Positions 1 to 5,266 of a stretch of DNA of 5,266 nucleotides are shown piece by piece. The position numbers and the translations under genes were made by a program. How positions within the stretch are numbered: position 1 is the first letter of the stretch; every line of letters starts with the position of its first letter. The DNA lies in assembly GCA_934630485.1 (NCBI GenBank), contig CAKTWD010000103.1:1-5266 (forward strand), given 5' to 3'. Below the pieces are notes generated by a model. The model made no database searches. It was given only the letters and a program-made list of their open reading frames with translations, and had not been told where the DNA came from. This stretch comes from an uncultured Eggerthellaceae bacterium (GTDB taxonomy: Bacteria; Actinomycetota; Coriobacteriia; Coriobacteriales; Eggerthellaceae).

Positions 1-341
1 GTCATAACTTCTTGGCGTTGTTCGCTTGGATCGAGATCAAGCGCGGTATCGAGTTCGACCTGATGCAGGCGTGCGTGAAGGATGGCGAGCTGTCCTTCAT
101 CTTGGAAAGCGCCGACGACATCGATTACGCCGAGCTGCTTCGCTTCCTGAATTCCATCATGGGTAAGCATTGGGGCTTTACCGCCTCACACATATACGTG
201 GTCGATTCTGCCTATAAGCAGGCGTATTTTGACAGCAAGGAACTCCCCGGTCGCGGCGTCAGCGGCATCAAGGTGCCTACGGTGACCGCAGACCTTCCCG
301 ATAGCAAGTTCATAAAGGCTCTTGTAAACAAGGAGGATTAA
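1..341 (+). CDS. Unrecognised protein, 3' part only (5' end outside the window)
   Basis: The reading frame is open from the left edge (first full codon at 3) to the TAA at 339-341, giving about 112 residues. A TTG at 12 could be called a start, but no ribosome binding site can be seen in the 11 bases before it and the frame continues upstream. This is therefore most likely the C-terminal part of a longer protein. The visible portion is soluble-looking and mixed alpha/beta, with acidic and aromatic residues and no membrane segment or cysteine-pair motif. I do not recognise the family. The gene's last codons contain the AAGGAGG (330-336) that serves the next gene, which starts one base after the stop, so the two are co-transcribed and probably translationally coupled. 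The shared operon with a zinc-ribbon protein and an ABC ATPase is the only hint of function. Confidence 0.75.
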   Translation, partial: HNFLALFAWIEIKRGIEFDLMQACVKDGELSFILESADDIDYAELLRFLNSIMGKHWGFTASHIYVVDSAYKQAYFDSKELPGRGVSGIKVPTVTADLPDSKFIKALVNKED

Positions 342-342
342 C

Positions 343-804
343 ATGAACCAGAAACTGCCCCGTGTTGAGCACCTAAAGGAACGCGCTAAGGACTGCTGCT
401 GCAGTTATTGCGGCGGTGACCTGGCAGTTCGCCGCATTTTGTACCAGACGACGGCCGAGTATCGCATCGAGCTGTACTGCGACAACTGCGAGAAGATCGA
501 GTACGGCGTTCCGCGCGCCCTGTACGATAGCGCGAAGGCCGCCATCGAGCGCCTTGGCTTTAACTACTATCCCGAAACCGAAGAGGGCGTTACCCGCAAT
601 CAGATGAACATCGCCAAGTTGTCCACGCTGACGGCATGGCAGCTGCGCTATTTGGGCATGATCGACGACGAGCGCCTGAAGGATGCCGCCGAGGGGTCCA
701 CGCAGAGCATGGACACCAACACCATCGTCTCGGAAGACGACCTTGATGAGCTGTTGAAGGAGGTCGAGACATGGAGCGAGCAACAATTGAACTGCGAGGA
801 GTAG
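343..804 (+). CDS. Small zinc-ribbon protein of unknown function
   Basis: This encodes 153 residues. The ATG at 343 sits 6 bases after an AAGGAGG at 330-336. The N-terminal third holds two CxxC knuckles, C20-x2-C23 (followed by GG) and C46-x2-C49, spaced as in a four-cysteine zinc ribbon. Extra cysteines at 18 and 19 lie directly before the first knuckle. The strand-rich stretch between the knuckles fits a ribbon fold. The remainder is predicted helical and becomes strongly acidic (residues about 115-153, many D/E), with a final cysteine at 151. There is no signal peptide or membrane segment, so it is probably cytoplasmic. Zinc ribbons of this type mediate nucleic-acid or protein contacts, and the sequence does not say which. 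The gene overlaps the downstream ABC ATPase start by 34 bases, which implies coupled expression. The family of the C-terminal part is not recognised. Confidence 0.85.
   Translation: MNQKLPRVEHLKERAKDCCCSYCGGDLAVRRILYQTTAEYRIELYCDNCEKIEYGVPRALYDSAKAAIERLGFNYYPETEEGVTRNQMNIAKLSTLTAWQLRYLGMIDDERLKDAAEGSTQSMDTNTIVSEDDLDELLKEVETWSEQQLNCEE
756..763 (+). promoter_or_regulatory. Ribosome binding site inside the zinc-ribbon gene, setting the ABC ATPase start
   Basis: GAAGGAGG lies 7 bases before the ATG at 771. It is a near-perfect Shine-Dalgarno sequence inside the upstream coding sequence. It supports the start at 771 despite the 34-base overlap with the preceding gene, and suggests translational coupling. 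Confidence 0.8.
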
Positions 805-1529
805 GCTGCACCATTGGTGGCCGCGCCCTTATCAAGGACGTGAACTGGAAGATCGAGCCCGGCAGCCGTTGGGTTGTCTTTGGCAGCAACGGTTGCGGAA
901 AAACCACGCTTCTGTCGCTTATCGCAGGTTACGGCAAATACAACGGAAGCCTGAAAATCGACGGCATCGAGCTGAACGACATCGACGCTTTCGATTGGCG
1001 CACGTCGGTCGGCTTCGTCAGCGGATCCTTCTTCGGCCACATCTATCAGAACGAAACCGTCTTGAACATCATGACGGCCGGTTCCCGTGGAACTATGGGC
1101 GTACCGCTTGAAGAGGTCACGCCGGAGGAGATGCGCATTATCCGCAAGCTTCTGGCAAGCCGCGACCTGGGGCACAGGCTTGACTCGCCGTTCTCGACGC
1201 TTTCGAAGGGCGAGCAGCAGATCATCCTGGTTCTGCGCGCGCTTTTGCTGAACACGTCCACGCTTTTGCTGGACGAGCCTATGAGCGGCCTTGATGTTGG
1301 CGCGCGTGCCGAGATGCAGCATATGTTGTTCTCACTGGCCGACAAGCGCAACGCCACGGTCGTGTATGTCAGCCACCACCTCGAGGAGATCTCGCCCGAG
1401 CTGTTCGATAACTGCCTCTTGCTTTCGCGCGGACGCGTTCAGGCCGAAGGCCCCATTCGCGACGTCCTGTCGTCGGAGGCTGCGCGCAAGATCATCGGGA
1501 AGAACCCCTATGCGCAAGAGGAGGTTTAG
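771..1529 (+). CDS. ABC-type ATPase, soluble ModF/YlmA-like, no permease partner visible
   Basis: This is a complete 252-residue nucleotide-binding domain that couples ATP hydrolysis to movement of a partner protein. Visible motifs in order are Walker A GSNGCGKTT (38-46), signature LSKGEQ (144-149), Walker B ending in LLLDE (D168, catalytic E169), D-loop SGLD (172-175) and switch histidine H202 in VSHH. Features seen in the soluble ModF/YlmA group, by recall, include the aromatic-rich 'GSRWVVFG' lead into Walker A, the ENETVLN-like region (93-99) and the 'PFSTLSKGEQQ' signature context. Two conserved positions look altered. The A-loop aromatic position appears to be Ile15, and no glutamine occurs at the usual Q-loop place (81-86, GFVSGS). 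The start at 771 has a strong ribosome binding site. No membrane subunit or binding protein is encoded beside it, so transport cannot be assumed. The partner could lie upstream of the window, or the protein could act in a cytoplasmic complex with its operon neighbours. Confidence 0.93.
   Translation: MERATIELRGVGCTIGGRALIKDVNWKIEPGSRWVVFGSNGCGKTTLLSLIAGYGKYNGSLKIDGIELNDIDAFDWRTSVGFVSGSFFGHIYQNETVLNIMTAGSRGTMGVPLEEVTPEEMRIIRKLLASRDLGHRLDSPFSTLSKGEQQIILVLRALLLNTSTLLLDEPMSGLDVGARAEMQHMLFSLADKRNATVVYVSHHLEEISPELFDNCLLLSRGRVQAEGPIRDVLSSEAARKIIGKNPYAQEEV
1516..1524 (+). promoter_or_regulatory. Ribosome binding site in the last codons of the ABC ATPase gene
   Basis: AAGAGGAGG lies 8 bases before the ATG at 1533 and just ahead of the ABC ATPase stop codon at 1527-1529. 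A ribosome ending the ATPase would clear or reuse this site, so the next gene is probably translationally coupled. Confidence 0.75.
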
Positions 1530-1532
1530 GAG

Positions 1533-2465
1533 ATGACGACCTCATTGAAAGATGTTGATAGCGCGGTCATGGTTGGCAAGCTTGCCGACATGAACGCTTT
1601 CCCCAAAGAGCACAACGCCTGGGGTTACGCCTTTATGGCAAAGGACGGCAAGATCCATTACTGCCTAAGCGAGGAGTCCATGACCCTTCGCCGCATGCGC
1701 GATTCGCAGCGCGAGGCGGGCGTGCCCATGTCGCCGCTCGTTCAGTTCTCGGAGCGCGCCATCGTTCGCGACGAGGATTACGACGACTGGATTTACGTGC
1801 GCAAGCTTCGCTTGGCCGACTCCATCTGCAAAGACTACGGTCATGCGTTCTTCGATATCCAGAAGCGATTGATCGACGCGTCGTGCGATAGCCTGGCCCT
1901 GGACATCCTGCTTCCGTGGAAGGAAGAGATCACCGGCTACTTCGACGAGGTGTCGCTTGACCTGTTCGAGGGTGTGCTGCACGAGGCAAGGCGCATGCGC
2001 CACATCACCGACGAACAGTACCGCGAGTTGGGCCGCTGGCTGAGGCAAGAGAAGAAACAGTCCATCCCGGAATTGGGCGGCACCGGCTTGTATGCCCGCA
2101 CGTTTCGCGGCATTGCCTATAAGGACAACGGTCAGACCAAGTACCTGGTGAACGCGAACGCCGACGCGTTCTATGATCGCTATGACGAGCTTGACGAGCA
2201 GAACATCGATAAGACGCCTATCTATTCGTGCACGTTGCGTCATATCAACTCGATTCCGGGCGTGAAGTGGCGTCAGGAGTTCCTTGAGTACCTGAAGGAG
2301 TATATGGACGACGAGTATATGGCTCGTATCGACGCGCTGAACGCACTGCCCTCGTCGGTCCCCGTCGATCTTTGGGAAAAGTCTTTGGCTCAGGCGGACG
2401 CGGAATGCTCCGAGCCTGCCCGCGAGGCTCTTCGTCACTGGGGCGCGCAGATGCGCATCGCCTAG
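1533..2465 (+). CDS. Unrecognised 310-residue soluble protein, last gene of the operon
   Basis: The ATG at 1533 comes 3 bases after the ATPase stop and has a strong ribosome binding site. The product is hydrophilic, rich in charged and aromatic residues (many D, E, R, Y and W), with no signal peptide, membrane helix or paired-cysteine motif, so it is probably cytoplasmic. Two parts can be sensed. Residues about 1-160 contain a short strand-rich opening followed by long amphipathic helices, and residues about 185-310 begin after a 'GGTGLYARTF' turn and end in more charged helices. I do not recognise a family or catalytic motif. Its fixed position behind the ATPase, with no gap, makes it the likeliest candidate for a dedicated partner of that ATPase; this is inference from context. 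The operon terminator begins 22 bases after the stop. Confidence 0.85.
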   Translation: MTTSLKDVDSAVMVGKLADMNAFPKEHNAWGYAFMAKDGKIHYCLSEESMTLRRMRDSQREAGVPMSPLVQFSERAIVRDEDYDDWIYVRKLRLADSICKDYGHAFFDIQKRLIDASCDSLALDILLPWKEEITGYFDEVSLDLFEGVLHEARRMRHITDEQYRELGRWLRQEKKQSIPELGGTGLYARTFRGIAYKDNGQTKYLVNANADAFYDRYDELDEQNIDKTPIYSCTLRHINSIPGVKWRQEFLEYLKEYMDDEYMARIDALNALPSSVPVDLWEKSLAQADAECSEPAREALRHWGAQMRIA

Positions 2466-2487
2466 CGCGAATCGCCTGCAACCAACA

Positions 2488-2529
2488 AGAAAGCCGCTGC
2501 TCAGCTATGGGCGGCGGCTTTCTGCTTTT
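2488..2529 (+). terminator. Rho-independent terminator of the four-gene operon
   Basis: The 13-base arm AGAAAGCCGCTGC (2488-2500) pairs with GCGGCGGCTTTCT (2511-2523) with one T-G wobble. Three further pairs (one wobble) close a GCTA loop at 2504-2507, for about 16 bp in all. The 3' side is T-rich and is followed after two bases by TTTT (2526-2529). It lies 22 bases after the stop of the last operon gene. The U tract is short, so termination may be incomplete. Confidence 0.85.
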
Positions 2530-2580
2530 GCGGGGGCTCGGGCTTCCTGGTGGCGTTGGATGGCAAAGGGGAGACCCTCC

Positions 2581-2619
2581 TCGAAAACGAAACGACCCGC
2601 CGGCAATGCCAACGGGCCG
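2581..2619 (-). terminator. Rho-independent terminator of the LysR-type gene
   Basis: Read on the minus strand, CGGCCCGTTGGC and GCCGGCGGGTCG (plus coordinates 2608-2619 and 2593-2604) form a 12-bp stem with three G-T wobbles around a 3-base loop. They are followed by TTTCGTTTTCGA (2592-2581). On the plus strand the wobbles become A-C mismatches and no T tract follows, so the signal is directional and belongs to the minus-strand gene ending at 2657. Confidence 0.8.
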
Positions 2620-2636
2620 AGTGTTCTTGCGTTGCG

Positions 2637-2656
2637 GGCGAAGTGAATTCTTCGCC
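2637..2656. repeat. Perfect 7-bp inverted repeat next to the LysR-type stop codon
   Basis: GGCGAAG (2637-2643) and CTTCGCC (2650-2656) enclose a 6-base loop and directly abut the TAA of the minus-strand gene. No T tract follows on either strand, so it is not a terminator by itself. It would fold in the 3' untranslated part of the regulator mRNA, just before the true terminator, and may protect the 3' end. Confidence 0.6.
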
Positions 2657-3598
2657 TTACACCATAGACTGCAGCGAGTTGGTGAGCTCCAACAGGTGCG
2701 CGTGTGGGTGCGAGGTGGGATAGATGGCCGTGTGGTAGATGACGCCCGACGGCGATTCCTCTAGGTATTTTACCGTGAAGTGCTTGGGATTGAACGCCTT
2801 CTGGAACACGGAGCGCGGCATAAGCGTGATAACGCCCAACTCGCGCATTGCCTCGTGATGGAATGCAACGTTCGAGCCCGAGTACAGTGCGTTGGCGTTG
2901 CCGCTTGCCTTGCCGTAGCGCTTCACGTAGCGCTCCATAACTTCGTACGCTTTCTGGCGGTACACGATGTTCAAGGCCGTCCAGCCATGAACCTTAAGGT
3001 CTTTGTGCGTGATGGTTTCCTTTTTGGCCATAGGGGATGAGGAAGACACGCAGCCAACCAGGCGGTCGGACAGCAGCAGGTTGTAGTGGAAATCCTTTTC
3101 GCCGGCATCGTTCCACTCTTTATAGAAGTACTCATCATTCACGGTAAGAAGCGCAAGGTCGCATTTCCCCTCGCTGAGCGCGGGGAAGATCTCGTTGTAC
3201 TCGACTTCTTCCACGGTGATGCGGGTGCGCGGGTGCTTAGAGTGGAAGTTGGCGATGGCTTGAGGCAGCAGCAACGAGGCCAGCACCGAAGAGATGCAGA
3301 TATGGATGGTCTCGGGCGCATCGGAATCGCCTTCGCCTTCCGTCGAGCTAAGGAATTCTTCATGTAGCGCGTCGTACTGATCGATGAACGGGCTCATCTT
3401 GTTAAGGAACAGCTCGCCTTGCGGGGTGAGCGTGACGCCGAAGGGCGAGCGCACCAGAACGGTGGCACCGATCTCGGCCTCAAGCTGCTGCATGCTTTTA
3501 GACAAGGCCTGCGGCGAGACGAAGAACCTGCTTGCGGTTTTCGATATGGAGTTGGTTTGGTTGATATCGCGCAGATAGCGCAGTTGATCAAGCCTCAT
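2657..3598 (-). CDS. LysR-type transcriptional regulator
   Basis: This encodes a 313-residue protein of usual length for the family. Residues 1-60 form the winged helix-turn-helix, with a helix-turn-helix around S17-Q37 (ISKTASRFFVSPQALSKSMQ) and the wing region ending in 'GVTLTPQGE' (54-62), all highly typical. An acidic linker (about 84-96) leads to the effector-binding domain (about 97-300), which begins with a beta strand and 'LLLPQAIANFHSKHP', as in periplasmic-binding-protein-like folds. I prefer ATG at 3598 because the family usually begins this way (MRLDQLRYL) and GGAAGG lies 6 bases upstream. A TTG at 3613 would add five residues without a better ribosome site. It is divergent from the phosphatase-superfamily gene, the classical layout in which such a regulator controls its neighbour and represses itself. 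The effector is unknown. Confidence 0.95.
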   Translation of the reverse strand: MRLDQLRYLRDINQTNSISKTASRFFVSPQALSKSMQQLEAEIGATVLVRSPFGVTLTPQGELFLNKMSPFIDQYDALHEEFLSSTEGEGDSDAPETIHICISSVLASLLLPQAIANFHSKHPRTRITVEEVEYNEIFPALSEGKCDLALLTVNDEYFYKEWNDAGEKDFHYNLLLSDRLVGCVSSSSPMAKKETITHKDLKVHGWTALNIVYRQKAYEVMERYVKRYGKASGNANALYSGSNVAFHHEAMRELGVITLMPRSVFQKAFNPKHFTVKYLEESPSGVIYHTAIYPTSHPHAHLLELTNSLQSMV

Positions 3599-3645
3599 AG
3601 CGCCCCTTCCCAAAGCGTTGAGACAACTGTTTGTTTAAGCTAGCA

Positions 3646-3670
3646 CCCCTCATTCGTAAATTGATAGGGG
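3646..3670. repeat. CCCCT/AGGGG inverted repeat in the control region
   Basis: CCCCT (3646-3650) and AGGGG (3666-3670) flank 15 A+T-rich bases. A related GGGGTGC occurs at 3736-3742, inverted relative to GCACCCC at 3643-3649, and GGGGCTGCA (3722-3730) nearly repeats GGGGTGCA (3736-3743). It could be a second operator family or a chance cluster of short runs. Confidence 0.35.
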
Positions 3671-3741
3671 CATCATTGTTCTCGATTGTACGGCATAAAC
3701 AAGAGTAATAACAGCAGGAAGGGGGCTGCATGAATGGGGTG

Positions 3742-3754
3742 CAACCAATCGTTG
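3742..3754. promoter_or_regulatory. CAAC-N5-GTTG dyad, candidate regulator site
   Basis: A 13-bp inverted repeat whose core AACCAATCG resembles AACCATCG at 3819-3826. Its centre (3748) lies about 21 bp, or two helical turns, from the centre of the TTC-N7-GAA dyad (3769). That is the spacing known for paired LysR-type recognition and activation sites. The assignment is inference. Confidence 0.4.
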
Positions 3755-3760
3755 ATAGGT

Positions 3761-3775
3761 GGTTCAATAACCGAA
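3761..3775. promoter_or_regulatory. Candidate LysR box (TTC-N7-GAA, T-N11-A) overlapping a GGTT-N4-AACC dyad
   Basis: TTC (3763-3765) and GAA (3773-3775) form a dyad fitting the T-N11-A consensus of LysR-type sites. The same bases contain GGTT-CAAT-AACC. The two 7-mers here, GGTTCAA and TAACCGA, recur as exact reverse complements at 3816-3822 and 3824-3830. Confidence 0.45.
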
Positions 3776-3791
3776 ACCCATTGCTTATTCT
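3763..3791 (+). promoter_or_regulatory. Tentative promoter for the phosphatase-superfamily gene
   Basis: TTCAAT (3763-3768) and TATTCT (3786-3791) are separated by 17 bases, the ideal spacing, but match the sigma-70-type consensus only three and four of six. A weak -35 overlapped by a dyad would suit an activator-dependent promoter. Transcription would begin near 3798, leaving a leader of about 88 bases. Confidence 0.25.
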
Positions 3792-3815
3792 CAACCTACT
3801 CCCTGCAAAGTAAAG

Positions 3816-3830
3816 TTGAACCATCGGTTA
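3816..3830. promoter_or_regulatory. TTGAACC-A-TCGGTTA dyad, second copy of the operator-like element
   Basis: It contains the perfect inverted repeat AACC-ATC-GGTT (3819-3829). Its two 7-mers are the reverse complements of those at 3761-3774, kept in the same order, with centres about 55 bp apart. It may be a secondary binding site, downstream of the proposed promoter. Confidence 0.45.
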
Positions 3831-3831
3831 G

Positions 3832-3850
3832 GCGGTACGGCTTGTGCCGC
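3832..3850 (+). repeat. Short hairpin in the leader of the phosphatase-superfamily gene
   Basis: GCGGTA (3832-3837) can pair with TGCCGC (3845-3850) with one wobble. Alternatively CGGC (3838-3841) pairs with GCCG (3846-3849) around a TTGT loop. It ends about 21 bases before the ribosome binding site, so it leaves that site free. It may act as a small mRNA-stabilising structure. Confidence 0.35.
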
Positions 3851-3885
3851 TATTCGAATCGCATAACGCGAAAGGAGAGAGGGAT

Positions 3886-5266
3886 ATGACCAAAGCAACT
3901 AAGGTCGCAGTGCTTGGCGTTGACGCAATGGACCCCAGGCTCACCCGTAAGTACATTGACATGGGCATCATGCCCAACACGAAGAAGATCCTCGAGATGG
4001 GCGCTGCCCGTCAGGACCTCATGCTCTTGGGCGCACTGCCTACGGTAACCCCGCCGCAGTGGACTACCCTTGCAACGGGTGCTTACCCCGAGACCCATGG
4101 CATCACCGCTTTCTATCGTCAGGGCGGCGATCTGGACATGGTCAACCTGAACTTCGACTCCACCAACTGCCATGCAGAGCAGCTGTGGAACGTCACCGCT
4201 GAAGCCGGTAAGAAGACGCTCGTTTGGCACTGGCCCGGCAGCGCTTGGCCTCCTTCGAGCGACAGCCCCAACCTCAGCGTTGTTGACGGCACCTCCCCGG
4301 GCGGCGTTAACATGTCTTCCGCTCAGGTCGACGGCGAGTACATGGTCATGGCTTCCGAAAAGAACGAAGTCATCGAGTACCGCGCTGGCGCTATGACCGA
4401 TGCTAAGGTTCCTTGCGTTGTTACCGGTCTTGGCGATGACAAGAAGAAGAAGCAGAAGTCCGGCGGCATGGCTTCCCTCATGCAGCGCAAGATGGACGAC
4501 GGCTTCCGTCTGTACATCGTCAACCCCCACAAGGATGGCCAGGGTGGCTCCGACAAGATCCCTGCCGACGTTGCTTACTCCTCCATCAAGCCTGCTGCCA
4601 AGTGGACCATCGACGTCCCGGCAGATGCTAAGGAATTCGTCCTGCTGATGAGCGGCGGCCTTATCCGTCGTAACTGCCTCATCCTGAAGGGCGAGGACGG
4701 CAAGTACGATCACATCGCCATTTACAAGAACAAGCGCGCTGAAGAGCCGCTGGCTGTCATCCACAACCGCGAGTACGTCCGCGACATCGTTGATGATTGC
4801 GTCAAGGGCGACGACATGATCAAGGCTACCCGCGACATGCGCGTTCTTGAGCTTGCTGAGGACGGCTCCAAGGTCCGCATGTGGGTTTCCGCTTCCATGA
4901 ACATCGCTGCTGACATGATGTGGTCCCCCAAGAGCCTCTACAAGGAAATCGTCGAGAACGTCGGCTATCCTTCTCCCTGCTCCACCTTGGGCTTCGGCGA
5001 CTTCGAGCTCATCTACGACTGCATGCATCAGTGCTGGCAGCACGTTGCCGACTTCCAGGCCGACGCTCTGTGCTACCTCATGGAGAACGACGGCTACGAG
5101 GTTGTCTTCAGCCACTTCCATGCACCCGACCTGCAGAAGCACATGTTCATCCGCAACCTGAAGAAGGGCACGGAGAACGTCACGCCTGAGCAGTACGAGT
5201 TCATCATGCAGGCCATCTACAAGCAGATCGACAACTACTTCGCCAAGTTCATGCACTTCCTAGACG
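3886..5266 (+). CDS. Alkaline phosphatase superfamily protein (type I phosphodiesterase/nucleotide pyrophosphatase-like), 3' end outside the window
   Basis: The ATG at 3886 follows AAGGAG (3872-3877) by 8 bases, and 460 codons are visible without a stop. Members of this superfamily hydrolyse phosphate mono- or diesters with two bound metal ions. The first metal-site aspartate is seen as D13 in VLGVDAMDP. The nucleophile is T55 in 'PTVTPPQWTTLATGAYPETHGI' (52-73), a hallmark segment with H71. A D-x3-H pair (D415, H419) fits the second metal site, and the last histidine should lie beyond the edge. About 340 residues separate the two halves, including a lysine run at 186-191, so a cap or inserted domain is likely. 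No signal peptide is present, so the protein looks cytoplasmic, unlike secreted phosphatases. Codon use is extremely biased (Lys nearly always AAG, no TTA or TCA), pointing to high expression. The divergent LysR-type gene probably regulates it. The substrate is unknown. Confidence 0.92.
   Translation, partial: MTKATKVAVLGVDAMDPRLTRKYIDMGIMPNTKKILEMGAARQDLMLLGALPTVTPPQWTTLATGAYPETHGITAFYRQGGDLDMVNLNFDSTNCHAEQLWNVTAEAGKKTLVWHWPGSAWPPSSDSPNLSVVDGTSPGGVNMSSAQVDGEYMVMASEKNEVIEYRAGAMTDAKVPCVVTGLGDDKKKKQKSGGMASLMQRKMDDGFRLYIVNPHKDGQGGSDKIPADVAYSSIKPAAKWTIDVPADAKEFVLLMSGGLIRRNCLILKGEDGKYDHIAIYKNKRAEEPLAVIHNREYVRDIVDDCVKGDDMIKATRDMRVLELAEDGSKVRMWVSASMNIAADMMWSPKSLYKEIVENVGYPSPCSTLGFGDFELIYDCMHQCWQHVADFQADALCYLMENDGYEVVFSHFHAPDLQKHMFIRNLKKGTENVTPEQYEFIMQAIYKQIDNYFAKFMHFLD

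Larger units (their letters stand above)
3599..3885. promoter_or_regulatory. Divergent control region between the regulator and the phosphatase-superfamily gene
   Basis: These 287 bp hold no convincing gene. The region is clearly more A+T rich than the flanking genes and contains several dyads, described separately. It must carry both promoters. On the minus strand TACAAT (3690-3685) is a five-of-six match to a -10 box, about 87 bases before the regulator start, but no good -35 accompanies it. Operator sites for the LysR-type protein are expected here. Confidence 0.75.

Noticed and set aside
12..341. Complete small gene starting at the TTG at position 12
   Set aside because: The frame is open to the window edge and no ribosome site is visible before the TTG, so a truncated larger gene is more likely.
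648..1322. 224-codon minus-strand open frame across the zinc-ribbon/ATPase junction
   Set aside because: It is antisense to unmistakable ABC ATPase motifs, and its product resembles no family.
1665..2438. 257-codon open frame on the minus strand opposite the last operon gene
   Set aside because: It is a codon-aligned shadow of the sense frame. The sense gene has an excellent ribosome site and operon context.
2566..2583. GGGGAG-ACC-CTCCTC hairpin between the two terminators
   Set aside because: It is only 6 bp with a wobble and no T tract follows on the plus strand, so it is too weak to call separately.
2372..2764. 130-codon plus-strand frame running through the convergent intergenic region
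   Set aside because: It crosses both terminators, overlaps the ends of two real genes, and gives a G/R-rich product with no domain.
3686..3711. TTGTAC ... TAATAA as a plus-strand promoter
   Set aside because: The spacer is only 14 bases, too short for a normal sigma-70-type promoter.
3588..3824. 78-codon minus-strand frame spanning the divergent control region
   Set aside because: There is no ribosome binding site before its ATG, it overlaps the regulator start in another frame, and the region is A+T rich with dyads as expected for promoter DNA.
3850..5256. Long open frame of 468 codons on the minus strand opposite the phosphatase-superfamily gene
   Set aside because: It is codon-aligned with the sense gene, so it stays open simply because that gene avoids TTA, CTA and TCA codons. 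The translation is low-complexity (V, L, D, A and H rich) with no recognisable domain, while the sense frame has clear family motifs.

Overview
The window has about 57% G+C by eye, strong AAGGAGG-type ribosome binding sites and tightly packed genes. The style suggests a high-GC Gram-positive gut-type actinobacterium, plausibly class Coriobacteriia (Eggerthellaceae-like). That assignment is inference from style; no marker gene is present.

Positions 1-2465 hold the end of a tightly packed plus-strand operon. It contains the 3' part of an unrecognised gene, a small CxxC...CxxC zinc-ribbon protein, a complete ABC ATPase with no permease nearby, and an unrecognised 310-residue soluble protein. Each junction is a near-contact or an overlap with a strong Shine-Dalgarno sequence inside the preceding gene, so the four proteins are probably made together. 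The ATPase resembles the soluble ModF/YlmA-type ABC proteins more than a normal importer subunit. A 16-bp hairpin at 2488-2523 ends the operon.

Positions 2466-2656 are a convergent intergenic region with two terminators facing each other: one for the operon and one (2581-2619) for the minus-strand gene that follows.

Positions 2657-3598 (minus) encode a LysR-type regulator. It is divergent from a plus-strand gene starting at 3886, whose product belongs to the alkaline phosphatase superfamily (type I phosphodiesterase/nucleotide pyrophosphatase branch). That gene runs off the right edge. Its codon use is highly biased, with no TTA or TCA and a single CTA in 460 codons, suggesting strong expression.

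The 287 bp between the two start codons is rich in dyads. Two 7-mers (TTGAACC and TCGGTTA) occur together at 3816-3830 and again, each as its reverse complement and still adjacent, at 3761-3774. This is the most noteworthy non-coding signal. The simplest model is that the LysR protein binds here and controls the phosphatase gene and itself. No established exotic system (CRISPR, IS, phage or toxin-antitoxin) is visible.
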